DNA of 64,000 nt from Lepidodermella squamata (lineage: Eukaryota > Gastrotricha): the NCBI GenBank assembly GCA_047495785.1, contig JBLDXI010000009.1, positions 2,108,001 through 2,172,000 of the forward strand, given 5' to 3'. Position 1 is the first letter of the stretch, and each line of letters begins with the position of its first letter. The notes under the pieces were generated by a model, which searched no databases, was not told the DNA's origin, and saw only the letters and a program-made list of their open reading frames with translations. Shown here in pieces: positions 1-10,562 of this stretch. Both the position numbers and the translations under genes were made by a program.

Positions 1-1
1 A

Positions 2-1277
2 CAAAATTCTCCTGGCAGCGAGAGATGCGGAGGCCCTTGGAGTTGTCAGTTGATTTCGAGCCAAGTTCAGAAAAACTGTTTACCCAATGTCGATTTATCA
101 AATACGAGTAATTCATGCATAGCAAAATCTGACAACTTCACGTTGAGAATGGAGGCGGTTCCCAACGACCCTGCTGTGATTTTTGGCGAAGTCATTTCGT
201 CAAAAACAGTCGAAGAGAATAGCGACTCCGATAAAGTTGGGGCGAATTTATTGGCAATTTTCCCTCTGAAGAATGAAAATCACGAGGCTCAAAGCATCAT
301 TTTCAAGCCAATTTGTCAAATCTCCGGTGAATCTAAGCCATCGACGTCTTTAATCCACATTTCATGTAAAACAAATCTAAATTTTTAAATTTATATTAAA
401 AAATAATTTTTGTTAAGATTTCGAATGCGACTGTTTCTACAACAACTCGTTTGATTTTTCATCTGGACAGCGTTATCTGATTTTCATGAATTCTCATATC
501 GGAGCGATGACTGCGATGCCAATACCAATAGATGACCAGGGTATCAGATTGGTCGGCAATAGCTGCTCTATACGCCCGCCCGCCTTCGCAATCTCCCCGG
601 AATATGCCGAAAAATACGAATCTATTTGCCCAACGTACGCACCTCCTCCCAGTCGATGCAATTATTCGCTACTCGTTGAAGATGTTATCAAAATGCCTCC
701 GAGATCTCAGTCTTTCACATCACTCCCGTGGTGGTTCATCGGAATCATTGTTTTAGGGTCTAGCCTGGCGTTACTTCTCGCGTTTGGGACTTATCGATTC
801 GTCATTTACAGAGCTAGAAAACGGGCACAGCAAGCAGTTTTCACGGCCGAGCCCTCTGAAAGACGAGTCAATAGTGACCGCAGCCCTTTGTTTATGAGCG
901 AAGTTGAGGAAGAAGACATTCCTTCACTTTCAAGGCAACTTCACTCGAGCGCCGATGCGATTAATACCGCCGCTCCTTCAGCTGGTCGGTTTGGAGGTAG
1001 CGGCGAGGTTGGCCTTGTTTCAGTCCGGCGGATTAGGGCTGCTAGTGATACTGACTTCGACGATTTTTTCGGAATCGCTGATAGTCAAAGTCGTTTGATC
1101 GCTGAAAGCGAGACTATATCGCCGAGTCAAAATCCTGTTATTTTCAGGCCTGTTCAGAGCCAGAAATTGAGCCGAAGATCAAGCGGGCGAAAATTGCAGA
1201 TATCAATGCCTGAATCGAATGATAATCAGGTAGCTGGAACCTCCGAAGTCTTGCCTGATCAAAATGATCAAACTTGA
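2..1277 (+). CDS. Single-pass membrane protein, 3' part (5' end outside window)
   Basis: The frame is open from the left edge, so the start lies outside. Exons read as 2..365 and 418..1277, joined by a 52-base GT-AG intron that keeps frame. The visible part is about 407 residues. A Cys-containing ectodomain comes first, then a single hydrophobic segment (bases about 726-810, WWFIGIIVLGSSLALLLAF) followed by basic residues (YRARKRAQQ), so type I topology is likely. The rest is an acidic, Ser-rich cytoplasmic tail of about 150 residues. The ectodomain has a CDC pair followed by a GQRYLIF segment, loosely like an NTR/TIMP-type module. This is only a resemblance and I do not assign the family. 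It converges on TRIAP1. Function unknown. Confidence 0.7.
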
Positions 1278-1781
1278 TAGAGCTTCAACTTTTTGTGCAC
1301 ACAATTTTTACTATCGTTTGTTACCCCTGCGAATAAATCGGAATTTTAACTCATGCCTGTACGTAAAGCTTTTGCCTACTGAAATTCAACTCGAACTAGA
1401 TAAAGTCAACTCAAAATATGTAAGTACAAGCTAGAAGTCAGCTTCGAATAATTCTACAATTTTCTATCATTCATTCCCTATGTCTAGGTGTTGAAATAAC
1501 GCATAATATTCGCAATGGAAACTTTATTTTAAAATGGCTTTTGCACTTCATTGACTGTTGAACGCGGTAAACATCGTTCTTCTAAGTTTTATGAACGGCA
1601 CATGAGTATAAAAATTGCGGTCCAACAACAAATTGAGGTTGTTTGAAAAAAGGATTTCCCAAACTGAAGGCACACGTTCAAATAGCGATGCAGTTCTTCC
1701 TTTTTCCTGCAAAAATAGGTAGGTTATATAAACCGCTAAGGATTGCTCCAAGACATCACAGGCGTCGCAGCAGCATTATGA

Positions 1782-2128
1782 TCATTTGTTCGAAGTTTTC
1801 GCTCTTTCGGAATTCGTTGACTCGTTATGCGAGTGTTTAGCCGAATTCATCGGCTTGTGGCTATCACCAGATTCAGCCAAAATATCGCGATCGACTTCCC
1901 ATAACGCGATTTCTTTTTCTTTCACTGCTTTCTGAAAATTGACATGATTCAATTACTGAATTTTTCAGGATGAGATCAACTCACCATGACGCATTCTTGA
2001 TAAAGCCGAAATAAAGGAGCACATTCGTCATTTTTTGAACCTTTCAGGTATTTTTCAGTGAACCAGCGATTAAAGCACGCATCATATTGATTCTTCAATT
2101 CTTGACATTCCGGGCTAATGCTATTCAT
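1782..2128 (-). CDS. TRIAP1: TP53-regulated inhibitor of apoptosis 1 (Mdm35-like)
   Basis: Small twin CX9C protein of the mitochondrial intermembrane space. In the family it pairs with PRELI-domain proteins to move phosphatidic acid for cardiolipin synthesis. Exons 1985..2128 and 1782..1931 give 97 residues, against 76 in human. The start MNSISPECQ aligns with the family start. [13 protein letters not shown] and the second Cys pair ([11 protein letters not shown]) are the hallmark motifs. The second exon begins KAVKEKEIA, matching the family's KAIKEKEIP. A longer open frame upstream of this ATG has no family similarity, so the internal Met was chosen. The C-terminal Ser/Asn-rich tail is longer than usual. 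Confidence 0.93.
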
Positions 2129-2242
2129 CGCTAAGTGTTCCCGAGGACGGGATTGTTTTAAGTAATCTAGTTGAAAAAAATTAATAAATATCAATAATAA
2201 ACAGAGTGGGCGATACTCCAGTTGATAAATTACCAACAACAT

Positions 2243-2730
2243 TGTGGATGGATGGATGGATGGATGGATTTATAAGCCCAATCGCCAGTTGCCCGACGAT
2301 ATGCTTGGGCTAAGTTTGAGAATATAGAACCCGATTCACCGCTGTGGCGATATTTTACACGGGCAAAGTGGCACAAAGGAGTAGAAAAATAAATTAGAGT
2401 AGTTTATTGAATTAACAATGTCCCGACTGTTACTACGTAGCAGCTTGCCAAATGACAATGGATAATACAAGTTTGCATAGTTTTACAATGCCTATAGGTG
2501 GTTGTTGACTATTTTACAGGAATCTTTCAAAACAGAAATCACAATGTCTTGGATGATAGAGTGTGGGTGTGGAAGATCAAAACGCTTTACAAAGTCTCTG
2601 CAAAATTTTGTAATGCCACCACGGATCGCGAATAGATTACGGATCTAATAAAATATTTTCTTCGAGTTGTTCTTTAGCGAATTCGACGACGTAAGCAGCT
2701 CGACGCGTGCTTTTTGACGAGTTGAAGTTT
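2243..2730 (-). repeat. Dispersed retroelement tail, copy 1, with (CCAT)n 3' end
   Basis: On the minus strand the element ends in a CCAT tetranucleotide array (plus-strand TGGA array at about 2243-2272). Blocks around 2285-2390 and 2640-2728 match the second copy at 3318-3555 in the same order, including the shared core CGACGATAT and the GGATCTAATAA block. About 220 bases in the middle are absent from copy 2. No coding capacity is seen. A short tandem tail is typical of SINEs and non-LTR 3' ends, so this may be either. Confidence 0.6.
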
Positions 2731-3317
2731 ATATTTTCATTATTAGTAATCGATTTTTTATCACTGAAAGAGCTTCAAAGCGTACTACCTGTTTACTAAG
2801 AAGCCTATTTTATGAACTATACACATAAAACAAGCAAATTATTTTCTGCAGCTGGTTTGCAAGCCTACCAACAAAATTGAGAGCTGGCGCCTCAAGTTAT
2901 ACAATAGAAAATGCAGCCTATCATCATATGCGGCGAAAACATCTATAGAACTGAAAATGCAGCGAGCCATCAAACTTAAGAAGTCATCACGAAATACAGC
3001 TGCTGACGCAATCTGTCGTTGACGCAATCAGGCTATAAAAAGAAGCATTCTCCACTCATTCTGTGTTTAGCTAGTTTTAAATTATAGAGCTCATTGTGAA
3101 GGGCTCCCCGATATGTCAGAAAAGTACTGAGATGGCAAGGAATCTCTCGCAGTACCTAAGCCGAGCAGCTACAGGAACCAAACGATGCTTAGGAAATACA
3201 TCATTAAAGTTTTTTTTCCGACAGAGCTCTCCGCTCCTCAACCATTCTTGCCAGCGAGCGAATGCTTGCGGGTGCCTAACTGTGAGATTTAGCGCCCCAT
3301 CACCCAATCAGTTGGTC

Positions 3318-3555
3318 TCTGGTATGGACGGATGGAGGATGGACTGAGCCAGCCGTCAGTTACCGACGATATACTTGTGCATCAGTTTGGAGATTGGACA
3401 TGAGTCACCGCCGTTGGAATGTTTTGCATGCGTCAGAGTACAAAAAAAAAAGAAATTAGAAAACCAGATTAAGGATCTAATAATACAACATCTCCGAATT
3501 GGTTTTTAAATAACATAGCCAGCTTAGGCGCTTGTGTGCTTTGACGGATGAAGCC
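3318..3555 (-). repeat. Dispersed retroelement tail, copy 2 (diverged, shorter)
   Basis: A second diverged copy of the element at 2243-2730, same orientation, with a decayed tail (plus-strand GGACGGATGGAGGATGG at about 3326-3343). Shared blocks are CACCG near 3410 and GGATCTAATAATA near 3474. The stretch 2731-3317 between the copies and 3556-4017 after them shows no supported gene. Confidence 0.55.
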
Positions 3556-4017
3556 ATCTGCGATGCCATTGTGCCAGGGTGGCAAATATTTTAAATATTT
3601 CAATCTTCCCATGATGGGAGAAAGGCCTGGAAAACTTAATCAGTTCCTACTCGAAACACGAAATTCATCAAGAAATCATTCGCAGGCTGGCGATGTCGCT
3701 GTGATCCAAGTAGGTTGTGGTAGCCTGACGTGTTTCGTGTTTCCCTCGCGTAAACTGAGATCATTAGAGCAAAAACAAAAACATGAAATGGGAAAAAAGT
3801 CGCTATTAGGCATATTGTGAAGGTGAACATAATAAAATTGATCAAAATTTATGATTGGCAGTACAGTTATTACAAATTCATAATTTTATTTTACGTAGCA
3901 ACGCGTTGTGGTCGTTGACAACAGCACTCACGTTACTGATGCAACCCAGCTGATAGTTCACCTGTAGGTTCCTGTCGCTGTGTTTTGGGAGTTGTCTCTA
4001 TTAATTTTATCTGTTTC

Positions 4018-4926
4018 ATGCTGACCTTAACAAGTTTAATTTCGCGAGTATTCTCTCGCAATCAAAGCGAGGTACCTCGCTATATCCACACAAAAGCCAG
4101 GCAACCTTACCGCACGGCTCAAGGAAAAATTGTAGAACGCTACCCACTCACTGATTCCCAATTGTTTTGGAACGTATCATTGTCCGAGTATAGGCCAGTG
4201 TTCTTCGAAGATCCATATATTGTGGGTAAAGAGTGGGCTGATGAGACATTGACAACCGGTAATCGAATTAAATTCAAGTTTAATTCAGTGGACGGGAAAG
4301 TCAACAGAGTTAGCTTCGAAGGCGCTTACTCCCTTGATAGCAAAACAGGGGCCCCTCTGAATCCATTCGGAAGAACCGGAATGAATGGGCGTGGCTTATT
4401 GGGTAGATATGGCCCTAATCACGCAGGGGACCCAGTGGTCACGCGCTGGAAACGAGACGATCACGGACACAAGGTTTATCATGTAAAATCCGGGAAGCCA
4501 ATCCTGCAATTCGTGTCTATTTGCCGCCGTGATACTAAGGAATGGGCGATACCTGGAGGCATGGTGGATCCGGGCGAGCGTGTTACGGCCACAGTAAAAC
4601 GAGAGTTCAGCGAAGAGGCACTTGGTGGTTTGAATGTGAATGAGCGTTCAAAAGTTGCCAGCAGTGTCACTCATTTTTTTGCTAATGGATTCAAAATATA
4701 CGAAGGATACGTCGATGACCCTCGTAATACTGATAATGCATGGATGGAGACAACTGTTTACAATTTTCATGACGAGGACGGAAAAGTTACCGAGAACTTC
4801 CCCTTGGTTGCTGGCGATGATGCGGGGGCTGTTCGATGGGCTGATGTCGACAGTGGATTGAATCTTTATGCTTCTCATGCGGAATTCATCAAAGCAGCCG
4901 CTGCTCGACTCCAGGCACATTGGTAG
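4018..4926 (+). CDS. NUDT9: ADP-ribose pyrophosphatase, NUDT9 type
   Basis: Nudix hydrolase that splits ADP-ribose to AMP and ribose 5-phosphate, mitochondrial in the family. The single exon gives 302 residues from the first in-frame ATG. The frame is open a little further upstream but without ATG. The N-terminal half carries the NUDT9-specific segment (NPFGRTGMNGRGLLGRYGPN). The Nudix box starts at GGMVDPGE and continues with KREFSEEA, so the catalytic glutamates are present; this contrasts with the REF-to-RIL change in vertebrate TRPM2 NUDT9H domains. No channel segments precede it, so it is the free enzyme. The basic, Ser/Arg-containing N-terminus could be a mitochondrial signal. MORN3 starts 155 bases downstream on the same strand. 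Confidence 0.95.
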   Translation: MLTLTSLISRVFSRNQSEVPRYIHTKARQPYRTAQGKIVERYPLTDSQLFWNVSLSEYRPVFFEDPYIVGKEWADETLTTGNRIKFKFNSVDGKVNRVSFEGAYSLDSKTGAPLNPFGRTGMNGRGLLGRYGPNHAGDPVVTRWKRDDHGHKVYHVKSGKPILQFVSICRRDTKEWAIPGGMVDPGERVTATVKREFSEEALGGLNVNERSKVASSVTHFFANGFKIYEGYVDDPRNTDNAWMETTVYNFHDEDGKVTENFPLVAGDDAGAVRWADVDSGLNLYASHAEFIKAAAARLQAHW

Positions 4927-5081
4927 TACAATTCATTGTTGTTTTCACCACTGCCGAGTATTACTAGTTTTGAGTGTAATATTTTGATAGTATACTATTA
5001 TAAAATTTCTGACATGGATGTTTGAATTCAGTTAATACATATGTGTCTTTGCGATTTAGAACAATTTTATATTACAAATTG

Positions 5082-6032
5082 ATGCCTAAGAAGTCTAAGC
5101 AACCCTTCACGCCTCTTTGGCGGAAGTGGGACGAATTGGCGGACAAATCTGGACTTCATCACACTGTCTATTTCGTGAACGGAGACAAGTACACAGGGGA
5201 TTGGGCTGGAAACAAAAAGCATGGTGCTGTTCCAAGTTTTGCATCATTTTACTCTAAGACCTGTTTTCCTTTAATTTAGGCAAAGGCACGTTTGAATGGA
5301 AAACTAATAAAGCTATCTACGACGGTGATTGGGAAAATGATGTAAGATGTGGTTATGGTACCTACAGCTTACCTAAAGACGACGGAACTTACGAGAAAGT
5401 ATACGCAGGGGGCTGGAAAGACGACAAGCGTCATGTATGACCCTAAAATATATTGGTCAAACTGCATATGCTAATTTTCCATGTTTTGTGTTCAGGGCTA
5501 TGGCGCACATTATTATGATGCTGAAGAATACTATGAAGGAGAGTGGTATGCAGATAAAAGATGTGGCTGGGGTCGGATGAAATACAAAGACGGGTCTAAG
5601 TTTGAAGGCGAATGGTACGATGACATGCGTAACGGACGTGGAATGCTTCGCATGGGTTAGATTATTTTACTCTTCATTATCAATTATTTGATCCGCATTC
5701 ACTCCGCCAGCTAATAATAACAGATATGAAGGGGCTTGGAAGAATGACAAGAAACACGGTTCCGGAAAATACTTCTATCTCGATAAAGGAAAGCTTTTCG
5801 AGGGTGTGTGGGTCGATGACATTCCTAAGTGCGGCGAAATGGTTGATTTTGCTCGAGATGAAGCTCCTGAGCCTTCAGAATTCGCCATTCCTCAGGTATT
5901 TTCCTTGAAATTGATTGTATTGTATTGAAATAATCATTATGATTGGAATATTACTAGCTTTGTCTCAAGGACTCAGAGGGGGTCATGCAAATGTCGAAAG
6001 AGCATTTCTACTCGCAATTCATTTCTTTATGA
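5082..6032 (+). CDS. MORN3: MORN repeat-containing protein 3
   Basis: Membrane-occupation-and-recognition-nexus repeat protein, associated in animals with testis and sperm flagella. Exons 5082..5223, 5280..5434, 5496..5655, 5711..5895 and 5958..6032 give 238 residues, against 240 in human MORN3. Repeats follow the pattern YxGDW...GKGTF, YDGDW...GYGTY, YEGEW...GWGRM, FEGEW...GRGML, YEGAW...GSGKY, FEGVW. The diagnostic family end, FARDEAPEPSEFAIPQ, is intact, and the last exon (LCLKDSEGV) fits the family C-terminus. A competing terminal exon lies at 6150..6413 (separate entry). An upstream TTG-initiated extension was rejected in favour of the ATG MPKKSKQ. Confidence 0.93.
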
Positions 6033-6149
6033 TTTAGTTATTTGTTCGTTTTTTATACGCAACTTTATTTCATTAATGCACGACGCCTAGCTTTTATTTG
6101 AATATTTCGTTGCTTCGCAATTCTTAAGTTTATTTTCCTGATGTTCTAG

Positions 6150-6413
6150 CTGACATTGGACAAGCCCGAAGAAGTGCTAAGCACGTCGAAGAAAAATTAT
6201 ATGCATTACGCGTTCAATGGGCACATTCCTTTTGTTGACAAGAACAACGCATCGGCTCAATTGGGCGAAGTCTGCTACACGCCTTGGCTTGTTCCGCCAT
6301 CTGAAAGTTCGTTTAATCATAAATTCATAACAACCGCAGCCCGTGAGCAATGTGGGTTCGGACCGGAGGAGGGAAAGCATCCACACCGGAGCCGGCCGCC
6401 TTTTTATCAGTGA
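6150..6413 (+). other. Alternative MORN3 terminal exon or separate small downstream gene
   Basis: An 88-codon open exon (87 residues then a stop) is preceded by a good acceptor (GATGTTCTAG). It is in phase with MORN3 exon 4, so splicing 5895 to 6150 would give a 301-residue protein whose end replaces the normal 24-residue tail. The sequence (STSKKNYMHYAFNGH..., CYTPWLVPP) is not low complexity and ends GKHPHRSRPPFYQ before a stop. If it were an independent gene its first ATG would be at 6201, which would discard a protein-like stretch. I do not recognise the domain. The 117-base gap from the MORN3 stop equals the gene spacing seen elsewhere in the window. Confidence 0.5.
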
Positions 6414-6825
6414 TATCGACTTTCAACTAGAACATTTTGTACCTATGTCTTATGATCTCCATCATCGTTTAAAACTACTTGTCTTACTCTTTAAAATGAA
6501 CAAATCGAAGTTTTATTGAATAAATCTCTAAAAGTGACGGCATATTTTCTTAGGGTTCCAATTGACTTTTCATCTATCAATACATGCGTTTTAGAATTCG
6601 TCAAACTATCAATTATTGCCACTTCCGTGGAGTAACAGTTTTCATATCAGTAATCGTAGGCTGTGTCTTCATAATCTGCCGGTGCAGCAAGCGAAAAAAA
6701 TCTGTGAAACTCTTTGGAAACCTGGCAATTTATCTTCGCCATATCTTTATTTTCTGGATTTCAGTTAATTTTCCTCCTAGAAGCATTTATTCTCAGATAG
6801 CAAATTAGTAGAAAACGCAACAGAA
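6414..6825. other. Convergent 3' flanks of MORN3 and MRM1
   Basis: No supported gene. An AATAAA at about 6520 on the plus strand could be the polyadenylation signal of the MORN3 transcript. A 74-codon open frame at 6584-6808 has no recognisable features and is AT-rich. Confidence 0.5.
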
Positions 6826-7867
6826 TTAACCGGTTAGGTGACATTTCTCAACAACTGAACTCGTAATTTGCTGCAGCAAAATTCCAGCCGCGACAGAGAC
6901 ATTCAACGAACTCACTATTGGTAAACAAGAATCTAGAGCGCGGCTTGGTATGACAACACGATAATTGGCCAGCTGCGATATAGTTTCGGGCAATCCTCTA
7001 CCCTCGTTACCGAGTAAAATGTAAATATTCGAGAATCTTCTTTGCCGCATAGCATCGGTTAACTCTTCTAGCTTCATAACCGAATCACTTGCACTATGAG
7101 AACCAGCCGTGGCTACCACTGGAACAGACTTCTCGTTTTGAAGCCAGCGTACATAAGGCAGTAAGAGCTTAGACTGAATAAAGCTGATATCAATGGTTTC
7201 CATCGCTCCAGAACTTGCCTGTTATTTAATTCAAAACATTCATTAATTGCGCAATCTAAAATTATCTACCTTGCAAACAATCGATGACAGTTTGCTGCAG
7301 TCTGTCGTTAGAACAACATTCTTGCAGCCGAAAAAATGCGCCGACCTCAATACAGCGCCGACATTCATTGGATCGATAATATTAACCAGAACCAGAGTTA
7401 CGCCAGGGCTAAAGAATCATTACACTGTAATATTGTTGAGACGAATCTTAGTTATCCAACCCTTTTGATATCGAAAAATCTTCTTCACTCTTAATGACTG
7501 AGACAGGTAATTTGTCACAATCTAAGACAACGCCTTGATGAGGGTTCCAAGCCGCATTTCCTACCAGCCTGTCTAAAAGTTTAGCTGGAACAGATTCACA
7601 CGAGACATTTTTCGATGAAGCCAGGTTTTCTACGGCTTCTAGCTTAGAAATTGTTTCGCTGAATAAAACACGATGTATGACCCGTCGATTTGCTGTTAAT
7701 GCGACTGTGACAGGATGAATTCCGCACAACATATCATTTCCTTGAACTTGGAATGAAGGGGCCTTCTTCTCCGCTTTCACAATTTTACGGGTATATTTCG
7801 CATTTATGCGACTGTTAACCAGTAAATCCGGGCCCACGCTAGATAGAAACCGACGTATCGAACTCAT
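6826..7867 (-). CDS. MRM1: Mitochondrial rRNA 2'-O-methyltransferase 1 (SpoU/TrmH family)
   Basis: Methylates a guanosine ribose in the large mitochondrial rRNA. Exons 7461..7867, 7270..7408 and 6826..7218 give 312 residues. The N-terminal part carries the substrate-binding fold (LCGIHPVTVAL), then the SPOUT core: DPMNVGAVLRSAHFFG, KASSGAMETID, the cofactor loop ILLGNEGRGL, and SLNVSVAAGILL at the end, all in the right order. The ATG at 7867 is 12 bases after an AG acceptor (GATAG at 7878-7879) and 135 bases after the EXOC5 stop, suggesting it may be expressed from the same precursor. The short basic N-terminus could serve mitochondrial import. Confidence 0.95.
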
Positions 7868-8002
7868 TTAAAAATCACTATCAAAATATCAACAAGCATT
7901 TGTTATTTTATTCCTTTTTTCAATATAATATGAGCACTGGCTGCGGAAAATTTTGCGAATAATTAAATCGACTTTAATAAATTAATAAGCAGTCACAGGG
8001 TA

Positions 8003-10478
8003 CTAAATTCCTTGGACTAGGCGTTCGAGCGCGTCTTTAACTTTCGGCGTTCGGGCATCGGCGCGAAGTTGCAGAAATTGAAGCAAGGTCTGCTTATCGA
8101 TTTGACTCAAACCGTCGCATTTCGAGAAAACCGACGGCAACTTGTCACCATCGACGATCAACATCAGGCACAACGAATGCAAAACGTTGAACAAAAAGTC
8201 GAGAAACGGCGTTTGCTGACTCGCGACTGATCGAATCAAATCGTGATAGGCTGTTACATCGACTAATAACTGATCTCCGCCTGTTGTGTTGTAGCTGAAC
8301 GAGAACATGTGATTGAAAACAGCGTGGAAAAATCGCAGCGAGACATCGGCGATGACAAGGCGCCGATTTAGCCCATCGAAACACCGACTGATATCTTGAA
8401 AAACTCGAGATAAATACACGCAAACTTTCTCGCAGGCCTCAGATTTGTCCTGAGCCCCGCCGTGGCGACTTCTCGCCGAGGCTGGAAGTTCATCAGGGCG
8501 AAAGTCGGTCTTTTTCTGCTCGGCGGCCAGAACATTTTTCACGTGATTTATTATCAAATTTAGCTGTCGGTCCATTCCGGTATTCATTCGAGCTTCGATA
8601 TCTCGCACTTTTTTCTGCCTTTTGTCCAAGCAGTTTGTTCTTAGAACAGGCGATGTTATCGTCAAGATGTAATTCTCAGCTATCTCCTTGTCGAGAAGCT
8701 GGAAAATTTCATTGACCTCGCAGATGATGTCGAAAAACGTGCAGTCCGGTGCGTTTTTATTCGCAGTCATGCCATCGGCCAACTGAACGCGAAGCAGCCC
8801 GATCAACACAGCATAGTTCAGCATTTCGTCCAACGTCCATCTTAATAACGAATCGTAGATTTTCGTCAGTGATTCTTGGCGGCTCGAGGGTGATGTTAAG
8901 ATCCGACATCGATCTCGCGCTCTTCTGTGTTTCTGGATAATATCAAGGGCGACTTGTTGGGTCAGCAGGGTTTTCCCGGGCGGCGGTAGAATTTCGGAGC
9001 TAGGGCCTAGCAAACGGCCAACAGTGGAAGCGGTTGATTGCACAGTGTTACTCAGATTTGGCACAGGCTGGTGGCCGAACGAAGCGTACATTTGCTTGAG
9101 GACAAGATTACATTCGTCAGCTAAATGCTGCTCCTCGATCCTGGAATGAATAAAGCGCAAAAAATATAAAAATCCGCCTTAATGATAATGTTTTTTAGAT
9201 AGGTAATTAGAAAGGGATGAGTGAGTGAATCATTCAGCCAAAAATCGATAAAGCCGCCCTGGGTATTTTTTCCCCTGGAACCAACAGGAGGTTAAAAGGG
9301 CTGAGTTTGAACTGGAGCTAACTTTTTAATTTTCAACCGATTCGAAATTAGGCATTTGCTTACCGTAAATAATTTTCCGCGTGTTTTTCGAACATTCTTT
9401 GATGCATTGTTTGAATTGAATCCGCATAAGTCGGAAACTTGCCACAAAGCTCGTTCCTTATTTTCTCTGTATCGGTGTAAGCGACGTATAGGGCTTCAAG
9501 TCCTGTAGCCGCTGTCTTAGCAGCGTTCACCTTTCGAGAAACGTAAGGCTGAACTTGCTCAGCAAACAGCTGCTGCAGAAATTTCATAAATATCTCCTGC
9601 GGATTTGGAAAAGCTTCGTTTATCGCCTGGTGTGCTCGTTGGCAGACACTAGTGACGCAAAATAAAAACCGCGAGTTGTCAAACAACGCGTCGTTTTTCA
9701 CGAAATTTTCGATAAATTGATCCACGGATTTTTGATAAGTCCTGAACCGGCTCAATACGCCGGTAATAAGTCGCATGCCCTGGACGTTGCCTTCGTGAGA
9801 TAATTGAAGAAAATTATCACTCAAACGCTGCTGCACCAAATCATAATGCATTTGTATGCGGCGCTTCACGTCTTTGAATTTCTCATCAGATAGCTGCTCA
9901 GCTCCAGCTTGTAGGGCGAGAGTTGTCTCCGCGTATTTCACCAATTCCGGCAAAGTCGGTGGAATTTGCTGAACAATGTCGTCCTCGTGCCCACGCGGCA
10001 CTGAATAAAACCGCTCGAAAACTCGAAGCAGGTCTAAAGAACTCTGGAGATTATTCCGAGGTCTGTTGATAATTTCAACGGCATCGCCAAATGAGCCGAT
10101 TTTTTTCGAAATCCCATCGATTCTCAATTCGAGTTCTCGAGCTTTTTCGATTGCTTCAACATTTAATCGCTGCGCTTTTGCTGTCGCGCGGCGAAAATTT
10201 TCCTCCGCATCAAGGCTTTTGCGCTCAGCTTTGCGAATCTGCTCGTCCTTGGCGGAAATATATTGCTGAACTTCACCCATCATCGCTTCAAAACGATCGA
10301 GCAACGTTTCGGCATCAATAGGCGGCACTCTTTGATCACCGCTCTGACCATAATTGGATGAAGTGAATGAAGGCTGAGCTTGCCATGATATTACATCGAT
10401 AAAAGAGGCCGTGGAAAAGTTAGCGGCATCTAATTGATCAATTGGCGATGATGTTTGATTGAAATTTCGGCTGGTCAT
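8003..10478 (-). CDS. EXOC5: Exocyst complex component 5 (Sec10)
   Basis: Subunit of the octameric exocyst that tethers secretory vesicles to the plasma membrane. Exons 9364..10478 and 8003..9140, joined in phase across a 223-base intron, give 750 residues (human about 708). The N-terminal coiled-coil region (KDEQIRKAERKSLDAEENFRRA) is followed by the helical Sec10 body, with ITGVLSRFRTYQKSVDQFI and VQPYVSRKVNAA typical of the family, and the C-terminal helical rods end in VKDALERLVQGI. It sits between RNF25 (84 bases upstream) and MRM1 (135 bases downstream), all on the minus strand. No lesion was seen. Confidence 0.95.
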
Positions 10479-10562
10479 TTATCTCTCTAACAATTCTAGC
10501 TCAAAGACAAAATAATAATAGTAAAATATTTTTACTAATAATTTCAGCTAATTTGAAATAAT

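Noticed and set aside
6584-6808. 74-codon open frame (+) after MORN3
   Set aside because: AT-rich, no features, lies in convergent 3' flanks.
9201-9363. Extra EXOC5 exon in the intron 9141-9363
   Set aside because: Stops in all minus frames; the flanking exons join in phase and match Sec10 across the joint.
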